From contig NZ_CP107006.1 in NCBI RefSeq assembly GCF_022867795.2, forward strand, positions 3,596,001-3,660,000: a stretch of 64,000 bases of DNA. Direction: 5' to 3'. A program made the position numbers and the translations under genes. Below are positions 1 to 6,684 of the stretch, piece by piece. A model generated the notes under the pieces. It did not search any database and was not told the DNA's origin. It saw nothing but the letters and a program-made list of their open reading frames with translations. The first letter of the stretch is position 1; each line of letters opens with the position of its first letter. The DNA comes from Chitinophaga horti. Its GTDB lineage: Bacteria > Bacteroidota > Bacteroidia > Chitinophagales > Chitinophagaceae.

Positions 1-648
1 GTGTTAGACATGGTAAAAGGCGTAAATGAAATAGGGATGGAAGTATGCTGCACATTAGGTATGCTTACCGAAGACCAGGCACAGAAGCTTGCTGATGCGG
101 GCCTCTACTCTTACAACCACAACCTCGATACCAGCGATGAATTTTATGGGGAGATCATTACCACCCGCACATACGACGATCGCCTCAAAACGCTCGACAA
201 TGTGCGTAAGGCCGGCGTAACCGTTTGCTGCGGCGGCATTATCGGTTTGGGCGAATCGCACGAAGACCGTATCGGTATGCTGAAAACACTGGCCACGCTG
301 CCTAAACACCCCGACTCCGTGCCCATTAACGCACTGGTAAGGGTAGAAGGCACGCCACTCTCCCACTTACCGAAAGTCGAGTTCTGGGACATGGTACGTA
401 TGATCGCCACCGCCCGCATCCTGATGCCGGCCACCATGGTACGCCTCAGCGCCGGTCGTACGGAAATGAGCCTGTCCGAACAGGCATTATGTTTTATGGC
501 AGGCGCCAACTCGATCTTCGCAGGTGAAAAGTTATTGACTACGCCTAATCCTTCCTTTGATGAGGATAACATGATGTTCCAGTTGCTGGGACTGAAGCCC
601 AGAGAGGCGTTTAAGGACGAGAAGGCAGCGATGTCGGTGGAATACTAA
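1..648 (+). CDS. bioB: Biotin synthase, C-terminal part (5' end outside window)
   Basis: Radical-SAM enzyme that inserts sulfur into dethiobiotin in the last step of biotin synthesis. The reading frame is open from base 1, so the start and the CxxxCxxC radical-SAM cysteines lie upstream of the window. Visible parts include MEVCCTLG and [11 protein letters not shown], whose cysteines correspond to [2Fe-2S] ligands of the E. coli enzyme, NHNLDTS, the arginine of RLSAGR, and the C-terminal [20 protein letters not shown] block. No biotin neighbour is visible downstream; the next gene (aroQ) is convergent and separated by a hairpin-rich gap. Identification is near certain. Confidence 0.97.
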   Translation: MLDMVKGVNEIGMEVCCTLGMLTEDQAQKLADAGLYSYNHNLDTSDEFYGEIITTRTYDDRLKTLDNVRKAGVTVCCGGIIGLGESHEDRIGMLKTLATLPKHPDSVPINALVRVEGTPLSHLPKVEFWDMVRMIATARILMPATMVRLSAGRTEMSLSEQALCFMAGANSIFAGEKLLTTPNPSFDEDNMMFQLLGLKPREAFKDEKAAMSVEY

Positions 649-667
649 ATCGTTTCGTATTGTAAAG

Positions 668-780
668 GTGACGATGCAGCCGAAAAATCGTCATCATGTA
701 TCTATAGATGGTGACGAAGCATTAAAAAGATTCGTCATTATATATTGGCAATAAGGACGAAGTGTTAAAAAAATCGTCAT
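668..780. repeat. Three tandem ~43-bp hairpin units
   Basis: Three successive units each hold an inverted repeat of GTGACGA/TCGTCAT type around an 11-13 base A-rich loop: 668-675 with 687-694, 711-718 with 731-738, and 756-760 with 774-778. The units are spaced about 43 bases apart. They lie just after the bioB stop codon. Confidence 0.7.
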
Positions 781-882
781 TGGTAATGAAATGAAGCAAC
801 CCTCGTGTTCAATCTCCGCACCAGTAAGCCATGGAGACTTGTGCGGAAGTTTGCTTCGTTGCGCTACCAATGACGTTTTTTT
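768..882. repeat. Long nested inverted repeat, probable terminator between bioB and aroQ
   Basis: CGTCATTGGTA (775-785) pairs perfectly with TACCAATGACG (865-875), extended by an A-run outside on the left and a T-run (876-882) on the right. Inside, GAAGCAA (793-799) pairs with TTGCTTC (851-857) and TCCGCAC (815-821) with GTGCGGA (841-847). The whole forms one stepped hairpin with poly-T/poly-A flanks, so it could end transcription from both convergent genes. Its size is closer to a MITE than to an ordinary terminator. Confidence 0.65.
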
Positions 883-893
883 CCTTTACAAAC

Positions 894-1316
894 TTATTGT
901 TTCCCTAAAAAATACTCCACCGCCAATCCATACCCCTGCATACCCAAACCTGCAATCACTCCTACACACTTCGCAGCGATCATCGATACATGACGGAACT
1001 CTTCGCGTGCGTGTACATTGCTGATATGCACTTCTACCACCGGCGTGGTAATAGCGGCAATGGCATCGCGCAGGGCGATGGAAGTGTGTGTGTAAGCGCC
1101 GGCATTGAGTACGATGCCATCCAGCTCAAAACCATTGGCGTGTAAAAAGTTGATCAGCTCCCCTTCCACATTGCTTTGGAAATAGACGAGCTGCACCTGC
1201 GGGTATTTGCTCACCAGTTGGTGAAAGCAATCTTCTGCAGTGGTGTTGCCATAGATGCCGGGTTCGCGTTTACCGAGCAGGTTAAGATTAGGGCCGTTGA
1301 CGATGGCGATTTTCAT
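894..1316 (-). CDS. aroQ: 3-dehydroquinate dehydratase, type II
   Basis: Third step of the shikimate pathway: dehydrates 3-dehydroquinate to 3-dehydroshikimate in the cytoplasm as a dodecamer. The 140-aa product has the usual family length. It shows the N-terminal GPNLNLLG motif, the catalytic tyrosine (residue 22, in EPGIYG), the NAGAYTHTS motif and the HISNVHAREEFR block with the catalytic histidine. The ATG at 1316 (MKIAIVNGPN) is chosen over a longer in-frame start at 1391 because family proteins begin here and the extension would run into ubiX. It lies 34 bp downstream of ubiX and is probably cotranscribed. Confidence 0.96.
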   Translation of the reverse strand: MKIAIVNGPNLNLLGKREPGIYGNTTAEDCFHQLVSKYPQVQLVYFQSNVEGELINFLHANGFELDGIVLNAGAYTHTSIALRDAIAAITTPVVEVHISNVHAREEFRHVSMIAAKCVGVIAGLGMQGYGLAVEYFLGKQ

Positions 1317-1350
1317 GATTAGAAACGATTGAATGCCTAAAATAGGAAAA

Positions 1351-1911
1351 TTATTCTCCCCAGCGGAAAGTATCCTGCTCGATGCCCGCAAGGTCCAGCA
1401 CGCGGTCGACCACCGTGGCGGCTACTTCTTCGATGCTGGCAGGTTTGCTGTAGAAGGATGGCGTGGCCGGGCAAATAATGCCACCCGCCTCCGTCACCGT
1501 TTGCATATTACGGATATGAATGAGGTTATAAGGCGTATCGCGCAGCACACAAATTAGCTTACGGCGCTCCTTCAACACCACATCGGCGGCGCGGGTAATT
1601 AGGTCGTTGGAAATACCGCCGGCAATGCGGCCAAGAGTGCCCATGCTGCACGGACAAATAATCATGGTATCGTACCTGCCCGATCCCGAAGCGAATGGGG
1701 CGTGAAAGTCCTGCTGCGAGTAGAAGGGAAAAGGCAGTTGTTTATAACCGTCTTCATCCAGCTCCGTTTGCCATACCGTTTTGGCGTTTTCTGTCATCAC
1801 GATCGCTACCTGGTTTACCTGGTCGCCTGCTTTGGCCAGCTTTTGTAATAACTGGCGGGCGTAGATGGAACCACTGGCCCCGGTAACTGCTACTACTATA
1901 CGATGTGTCAT
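1351..1911 (-). CDS. ubiX: UbiX-family flavin prenyltransferase
   Basis: Makes prenylated FMN from FMN and dimethylallyl phosphate, the cofactor of UbiD-type decarboxylases. At 186 aa it has the family length. The flavin-binding VTGASGSIYA motif is at the N terminus, and the CSMGTLGRIAGGISNDLITRAAD and RDTPYNLIHIRNM blocks are typical. No ubiD is visible in the window, so the client enzyme (probably in quinone synthesis) must lie elsewhere. It is upstream of aroQ in the same direction. Confidence 0.94.
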   Translation of the reverse strand: MTHRIVVAVTGASGSIYARQLLQKLAKAGDQVNQVAIVMTENAKTVWQTELDEDGYKQLPFPFYSQQDFHAPFASGSGRYDTMIICPCSMGTLGRIAGGISNDLITRAADVVLKERRKLICVLRDTPYNLIHIRNMQTVTEAGGIICPATPSFYSKPASIEEVAATVVDRVLDLAGIEQDTFRWGE

Positions 1912-1937
1912 ATCACAAAGCTAGGTAATAAAGTGCA

Positions 1938-1970
1938 GAAGGCCGTGCGTATCGCTACGCAACAGCCTTC
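1938..1970 (-). terminator. Hairpin downstream of ytxJ-like gene
   Basis: GAAGGC (1938-1943) and TGCGTA (1946-1951) pair with GCCTTC (1965-1970) and TACGCA (1956-1961) around a TCGC loop. It sits between the ytxJ stop and ubiX. There is no long T-run, so it may be a weak terminator or a processing hairpin. Confidence 0.5.
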
Positions 1971-1995
1971 CGTATTAATTCCTTGTTTTGTTGGC

Positions 1996-2322
1996 CTATG
2001 CCCGGGCCGCGATCGCGTCCATTGAAATGCCCATATGACTTTCGTCGTACACGCATTTACCCTCCCTTAGCACCAACACCTGCGGCGATTCATGCTGGAT
2101 GTTAAACATCCCCGACACCTTATTGCTGATCTCACGATACCGGATCAGGTCGAGATAGTAAAAATCCATGCCTTGCGGCTGCGCTGAGCGGTCGAGCCGC
2201 GACTTCGCCATTGCACTGATCGAGCAGCGGGTGCTGTGTTTAAATATCACCACCGGGCGCAGGAACGAGTCTGATTGGATCTGCTGCAACTGTTCCTCAT
2301 TCGTCAATTCCATCCAATTCAT
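1996..2322 (-). CDS. ytxJ: YtxJ-like bacillithiol-system redox protein
   Basis: Thioredoxin-fold monothiol protein of the family linked to bacillithiol redox chemistry, probably acting in reduction of bacillithiolated proteins. The 108-aa product has a single active-site cysteine (residue 33) in KHSTRCSIS, followed by the YYLDLIRYREISNKVS and HESPQVLVLREG segments typical of YtxJ. It supports bacillithiol as low-molecular-weight thiol in this organism, as known for many Bacteroidota. It follows the small lipoprotein gene with a 147-bp start-to-start distance and likely shares its promoter at 2554-2561. Confidence 0.88.
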   Translation of the reverse strand: MNWMELTNEEQLQQIQSDSFLRPVVIFKHSTRCSISAMAKSRLDRSAQPQGMDFYYLDLIRYREISNKVSGMFNIQHESPQVLVLREGKCVYDESHMGISMDAIAARA

Positions 2323-2326
2323 AATA

Positions 2327-2470
2327 CTAACAATTCTTACTTTTTTCGGTTACAGGCGCTTTCGATATCTTCATCGGGCAACCCAGTTTCTGTGAAGCGC
2401 AGGAGCTGAACATGGCTGTCATTACTGCCATCAAACAAATAACACCCGCCAGCTTAATACTTGGTTTCAT
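2327..2470 (-). CDS. Small predicted lipoprotein, 47 aa
   Basis: A basic start (MKPSIK), a hydrophobic stretch (LAGVICLMAVMTAMF) and a lipobox-like FSSC end in a putative lipidated cysteine, leaving a mature peptide of about 25 residues with a second cysteine (KLGCPMK). The SCASxKxGCP pattern resembles a family of tiny Bacteroidota lipoproteins of unknown function that I recognise only by pattern. The ATG at 2470 is preferred over 2509 because it gives a normal signal peptide. It lies 4 bp upstream of ytxJ and is the first gene after a good promoter. Confidence 0.65.
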   Translation of the reverse strand: MKPSIKLAGVICLMAVMTAMFSSCASQKLGCPMKISKAPVTEKSKNC

Positions 2471-2545
2471 TTCTGGTACTTTAATTAGTGAACGATTTTT
2501 CATAGGCAATAGATATATCTCTTTTTTAATCCCTCATTACTACGT

Positions 2546-2553
2546 TATATTTG
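2546..2553 (+). promoter_or_regulatory. TAnnTTTG -7 element facing mpl
   Basis: TATATTTG matches the Bacteroidota -7 consensus about 104 bp before the mpl start. It is the left half of the perfect palindrome TATATTTGCAAATATA (2546-2561). The -33 region is only T-rich, without a clear TTG. Confidence 0.55.
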
Positions 2554-2561
2554 CAAATATA
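2554..2561 (-). promoter_or_regulatory. TAnnTTTG -7 element for lipoprotein-ytxJ
   Basis: The reverse strand reads TATATTTG, with a TTG at 2583-2581 exactly 19 bases upstream, which fits the Bacteroidota TTG-N19-TAnnTTTG promoter. Transcription would start near 2547, about 75 bases before the lipoprotein ATG. It abuts the opposite-facing element at 2546-2553. Confidence 0.7.
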
Positions 2562-2656
2562 ACTTTTATATTAAAAAAAACAATCCTATGTATTGTTAAC
2601 AGCTTGCTAATGTGATAGCAAATCTGTTACCAAATTAAGGTTTTTGCTCCAGAACT

Positions 2657-4009
2657 ATGGCAAAGGTACACTTTATCGCTATCGGCGGCAGCGTTATGCA
2701 CCAGCTCGCAATTGCCCTGAAACTCAAGGGCTACCAGGTAACAGGCAGCGACGATGAAATATTCGACCCCGCTACTACGAACCTCACCAATGCCGGAATT
2801 ATGCCGGCCACTATCGGTTGGGACCCTGCCCGCATTACTGCGGACCTGGACGCCGTGATCCTTGGCATGCATGCCCGGCTCGATAACCCGGAACTGCAGA
2901 AAGCCAGGGAACTGGGCCTCAAGATCTACTCCTTCCCCGAGTATATTTACCAGGAAAGTAAGACCAAAACCCGCGTGGCCGTTGGTGGCAGTCATGGTAA
3001 AACGACCATCACTTCCATGATCATGCATGTATTGAGAACGGTACAAAAGGATTTCGACTATCTCGTTGGCGCAAAGCTGGAAGGTTTTTCCCAGTCAGTA
3101 AACATCACAAATGCCCCACTTATTGTGTGCGAGGCAGATGAATATCCGGCGTCGGCCATCGAAAAACGTCCTAAGTTCCACTTTTTGCACCCGCATATTG
3201 CGGTGCTGAGCGGTATTGCGTGGGACCATATCAATGTTTTCCCTACATTCGAAAATTATAAGGAACAGTTCGTCATTTTTCTCCGCACCATCGAAGCCGG
3301 CGGCAAGCTGATTTACAACAGCAGCGACCCGATCCTGAAGGAGCTGGTGGAAAAAGAGGCAGGGCATTTAAACCTGCTGCCATACGAAGTTCCGGTGAAC
3401 AGCATCACGAACGGTGTAACCAGCATTATCCTGGAAGGACATACCACCCCACTGCTGGTGTTTGGAGAACATAACCTCATGAACATCAACGCCGCCTGGC
3501 ACGTATGCCGCGAGTTAGGGGTGGATGTGCGCAGCTTCCTGGCGGCTATCTCCTCCTTTACCGGCGCCGCCAAAAGGATGGAGCTGGTAGGTAAGAACGA
3601 ACAAACGGCCATCTATCGCGACTTCGCGCACGCGCCATCGAAAGTGAAGGCCACAATGCAGGCACTGAAAGCGCAGTACCCCGGCCGCAAACTGATTGCC
3701 GTACTGGAATTACACACGTACAGCAGCCTGAACCGCGACTTCCTCACGGAATACAAAGGCGCGATGGACCCGGCAGACAAAGCAGTGGTGTTTTACAGTC
3801 AGCATGCATTGGAAATCAAACGTATGCCCGACTTACCGGTAGATGCGATCTACGACGGCTTTGGCAGAACGGACCTGAGCGTGATTACCAGCAACGCGGC
3901 GCTGCTCTCCTGGCTGGACGAGCAGGAATATGCGAATGCCAACCTGCTGCTCATGAGCTCGGGCACGTACGACGGACTGGACTTTCCGTCGCTTAAAAAG
4001 TATTTATAA
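2657..4009 (+). CDS. mpl: UDP-N-acetylmuramate:L-Ala-gamma-D-Glu-meso-DAP ligase
   Basis: Murein peptide ligase: joins recycled L-Ala-D-Glu-mDAP tripeptide to UDP-MurNAc, short-cutting MurC, MurD and MurE. The 450-aa Mur-ligase has the N-terminal IGGSVMHQLA signature of Mpl, which separates it from MurC, the ATP loop GGSHGKTT at residues 110-117, CEADEYPAS and the C-terminal domain with RDFAHAPSKVKAT and HTYSSLNRDF. The start (MAKVHFIAIGG) is fixed by the conserved N terminus. With the dipeptide epimerase at 36.8 kb it points to active peptidoglycan recycling. Confidence 0.95.
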   Translation: MAKVHFIAIGGSVMHQLAIALKLKGYQVTGSDDEIFDPATTNLTNAGIMPATIGWDPARITADLDAVILGMHARLDNPELQKARELGLKIYSFPEYIYQESKTKTRVAVGGSHGKTTITSMIMHVLRTVQKDFDYLVGAKLEGFSQSVNITNAPLIVCEADEYPASAIEKRPKFHFLHPHIAVLSGIAWDHINVFPTFENYKEQFVIFLRTIEAGGKLIYNSSDPILKELVEKEAGHLNLLPYEVPVNSITNGVTSIILEGHTTPLLVFGEHNLMNINAAWHVCRELGVDVRSFLAAISSFTGAAKRMELVGKNEQTAIYRDFAHAPSKVKATMQALKAQYPGRKLIAVLELHTYSSLNRDFLTEYKGAMDPADKAVVFYSQHALEIKRMPDLPVDAIYDGFGRTDLSVITSNAALLSWLDEQEYANANLLLMSSGTYDGLDFPSLKKYL

Positions 4010-4060
4010 CAAACAGTAACGCCGCCGACATGCGGCTGTATGCTGAAACCTCCTTATAAC

Positions 4061-4831
4061 ATGTCTGCTTTACAGCTAAACCGCCCGCTGGCCTTTATTG
4101 ACCTGGAAACTACCGGCACCAATGTGGCTACCGACCGAATTATTGAAATTGCCGTAGTGAAAGTTATGCCGGACAGGACCGTGCAGAAGAAAGTAAAGCG
4201 CATCAATCCGGGTATTCCCATTCCCCCGGCTACCACAAACATCCACGGTATTTCGGACGAGGACGTAAAGGACGCACCTACTTTTCGCGAGGTAGCCAAC
4301 GAGTTCAGGCAGTTCCTGGAGAACTGCGACCTGGCGGGATATAACTCCAATCGTTTCGATGTTCCGTTACTGGTAGAGGAATTCCTGCGGGTGGAACTGC
4401 CGCTCGACATCAGTACCCGTAAACTGATCGACGTGCAGAAGATTTTCCACCTGATGGAGAAACGCACCCTCAGCGCGGCTTATAAGTTTTACTGTGATAA
4501 GATCCTTGAAAACGCGCACAGCGCCGAAGCCGATGCCACTGCTACTTTCGAAATACTGGAAGCGCAGCTGGACCGGTACGATATGCTGAAAGCAGACGTA
4601 AACTCGCTGGCAGACTTCACCAGGGAGGAAGACTTTGTAGACTTCGCCCGCCGCATCGTGATGCAGGGCGGACAGGAAACGTTCAACTTCGGCAAGTACA
4701 AAGGCCGCGCGGTGAGAGAGGTGCTGAAAATAGAGCCACAGTACTACGATTGGATGATGAAGGCCGATTTCCCCCTCAACACCAAGCAGAAACTGACAGA
4801 GATTTACCACAAAATGATGTTAAAAAAATGA
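4061..4831 (+). CDS. DEDDh 3'-5' exonuclease with C-terminal DUF3820-like domain
   Basis: DnaQ-family exonuclease related to the proofreading subunit epsilon. Exo I is FIDLETTGT (catalytic D and E near residues 14 and 16), Exo II lies around YNSNRFDVPLL and Exo III is HSAEADATAT, giving the DEDDh set. The last ~45 residues (NFGKYKGRAVREVLKIEPQY) form a small domain of the DUF3820 type often fused to such nucleases. The ATG at 4061 (MSALQLNRPL) is preferred over 4040. It starts 51 bp after mpl and may be cotranscribed. Whether it is the replicative epsilon or a separate repair nuclease cannot be told here. Confidence 0.88.
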   Translation: MSALQLNRPLAFIDLETTGTNVATDRIIEIAVVKVMPDRTVQKKVKRINPGIPIPPATTNIHGISDEDVKDAPTFREVANEFRQFLENCDLAGYNSNRFDVPLLVEEFLRVELPLDISTRKLIDVQKIFHLMEKRTLSAAYKFYCDKILENAHSAEADATATFEILEAQLDRYDMLKADVNSLADFTREEDFVDFARRIVMQGGQETFNFGKYKGRAVREVLKIEPQYYDWMMKADFPLNTKQKLTEIYHKMMLKK

Positions 4832-4840
4832 TAATCCATG

Positions 4841-4866
4841 CCGGGGGATCACATTGATTCCCCCGG
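4841..4866 (+). terminator. Hairpin after exonuclease gene
   Basis: CCGGGGGA (4841-4848) pairs with TCCCCCGG (4859-4866) around a 10-base loop, 10 bp after the stop codon. The following sequence is only moderately T-rich. Confidence 0.6.
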
Positions 4867-4904
4867 ATTTGTGCTAATTTCGCCATCCTAAAGAACAAAC
4901 CTGT

Positions 4905-5654
4905 TTGGAAAAGCTAGTCATCATACCGACTTATAACGAAAAGGACAATATTCGCAAGATTATCGCAGCTGTATTTGCCCTGGAGCAGAACTTTCATGTA
5001 TTGATCATTGATGACGGCTCTCCCGATGGCACGGGAGCCATTGTAAAACAATTACAGGCCGACAACGCCGGCAGGTTGTTCCTCGAGGAGCGTACAGGTA
5101 AACTGGGACTGGGTACCGCCTACATCCATGGCTTTAAATGGGCGCTGGCCCGCGGTTACCAGTACATTATCGAAATGGACGCCGACTTCTCCCACCCCCC
5201 TAAAGACCTTATTCGTTTACACCATGCCTGTGCCCATGAAGGCGCCGACGTATCCGTTGGTTCACGTTATGTGAAAGGCGGTGCTACCGAAAACTGGCCC
5301 TGGAACAGGGCTTTACTCTCCCGCGGCGCTTCCGTTTATGTACAAATGATTACCTGGATGCCGGTAAAAGATGCTACCGCCGGTTTTGTGTGTTACAAGC
5401 GGGAAGTACTCGAAACGATTAATCTCGACGAAATACAGTTCGTAGGCTATGCCTTCCAGATAGAAATGAAATTTACCGCCTGGAAGCTCGGCTTCAAGGT
5501 AAAGGAAGTACCCATCACCTTTGTGGAAAGAGTAGAAGGATACTCCAAAATGAGTAAAAACATTGTTAAAGAAGGCGTGCTGGGCGTACTGAAAATACAG
5601 TGGCAAAGCCTGTTTCGCAATTACGCAGGCAGGGTGAAGAACGAAAATAACTGA
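4905..5654 (+). CDS. Polyprenol-phosphate mannosyltransferase-like GT2
   Basis: Family 2 glycosyltransferase of the dolichol/polyprenol-phosphate mannose synthase type, transferring a sugar from a nucleotide donor to a lipid carrier at the inner membrane. Visible motifs are IIPTYNE, DDGSPDGTG, EMDADFSHPP (the DxD metal site), GSRYVKGG and VGYAFQIEM. The 249-aa product is the short soluble form without the C-terminal membrane segments seen in some family members. It begins with TTG; no earlier in-frame start fits the conserved MEKLVIIPTYNE N terminus. Confidence 0.9.
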   Translation: MEKLVIIPTYNEKDNIRKIIAAVFALEQNFHVLIIDDGSPDGTGAIVKQLQADNAGRLFLEERTGKLGLGTAYIHGFKWALARGYQYIIEMDADFSHPPKDLIRLHHACAHEGADVSVGSRYVKGGATENWPWNRALLSRGASVYVQMITWMPVKDATAGFVCYKREVLETINLDEIQFVGYAFQIEMKFTAWKLGFKVKEVPITFVERVEGYSKMSKNIVKEGVLGVLKIQWQSLFRNYAGRVKNENN

Positions 5655-5690
5655 TACATGCAGCCGCTGGCTGTGTGATCGTGTGATGGA

Positions 5691-6590
5691 ATGAAAAAAG
5701 CTTTTATACAACTGCACCTGGCAGTATTCCTGGCAGGTTTTACCGGCATACTTGGTAAACTGATCAGCCTCAACGAAGGCCTGCTTACCTGGTACCGGAT
5801 GCTCTTTACAGTGATCGCCCTGTACCTGCTATTCCGCTTCCAGGGCGCTTTAAAAAGACTCTCCTTTAAAGAAGCCCTGCCTATCGGCCTTACCGGCTGT
5901 GTAATCGCCATGCACTGGCTGTTCTTTTACGGCAGTATTAAATACGCCAACGCCACCATCGGGGTAGTCTGCTTCTCCCTCACCAGTTTCTTTACCGCTA
6001 TTCTTGAACCGCTCATCATCCGGCGTAAGTTCGATGCCTCGGAGCTATTACTAAGTTTGCTCACGTTAGGCGGTATTCTTTTAATTTTTCATTTTGATAC
6101 GCAATACCGCACGGGCATCATTCTCGGGATATTCTCCTCGATGTTTGCCGCGCTGTTTACCATCTTCAATAAAAAACTGATCGTAAAACACGATACTAAA
6201 ACCATTACTTTTTACGAACTGACGGTGGGCTTCCTGGGATTGACGCTGCTGATGCCGCTGTACCTGTATTTATTCCCGCCGCAGGGGTCAATGCTGCCCG
6301 GCGGCATGGATATCGTGTACCTGCTCGTTCTCGCCTGGTTCTGTACGGTACTGCTATACTTGTTCCAGATGAGCGCGCTGACAAAGATTTCTGCGTTTAC
6401 CGTCAACCTCACATTTAACCTGGAGCCGCTATATACGATTGCGCTCGCCTTTCTGCTGTTTCAGGAGAATGAAAACCTTAATCCGAATTTTTATATCGGT
6501 TTAAGCCTGATTATGATATCGGTGGTATTACAAATGGCCAAGGTGTTTTACGAAGGCCGTAAAGCGAAAAAGGCCGCCATTGCCGCATAA
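5691..6590 (+). CDS. EamA/DMT-family transporter
   Basis: Integral inner-membrane protein of 299 aa with about ten hydrophobic helices in two EamA repeats (roughly residues 5-135 and 145-285), ending in a basic tail (GRKAKKAAIAA). The fold is that of drug/metabolite exporters; the substrate cannot be read from the sequence. It starts 36 bp after the glycosyltransferase stop, so both may share a transcript, but a functional link is not evident. Confidence 0.87.
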   Translation: MKKAFIQLHLAVFLAGFTGILGKLISLNEGLLTWYRMLFTVIALYLLFRFQGALKRLSFKEALPIGLTGCVIAMHWLFFYGSIKYANATIGVVCFSLTSFFTAILEPLIIRRKFDASELLLSLLTLGGILLIFHFDTQYRTGIILGIFSSMFAALFTIFNKKLIVKHDTKTITFYELTVGFLGLTLLMPLYLYLFPPQGSMLPGGMDIVYLLVLAWFCTVLLYLFQMSALTKISAFTVNLTFNLEPLYTIALAFLLFQENENLNPNFYIGLSLIMISVVLQMAKVFYEGRKAKKAAIAA

Positions 6591-6684
6591 ATTACACCAG
6601 CGGAAACAATAGCCGCCGGTATTTTTATATTTTTATCCGGATTAAAAGCCAACAATCAGGATCTAAAACCATTTTTGAGCGTTT

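Noticed and set aside
791-1024. 77-codon open frame on the plus strand after bioB
   Set aside because: It runs through the stepped hairpin and then antisense into aroQ; no family pattern or start signal.
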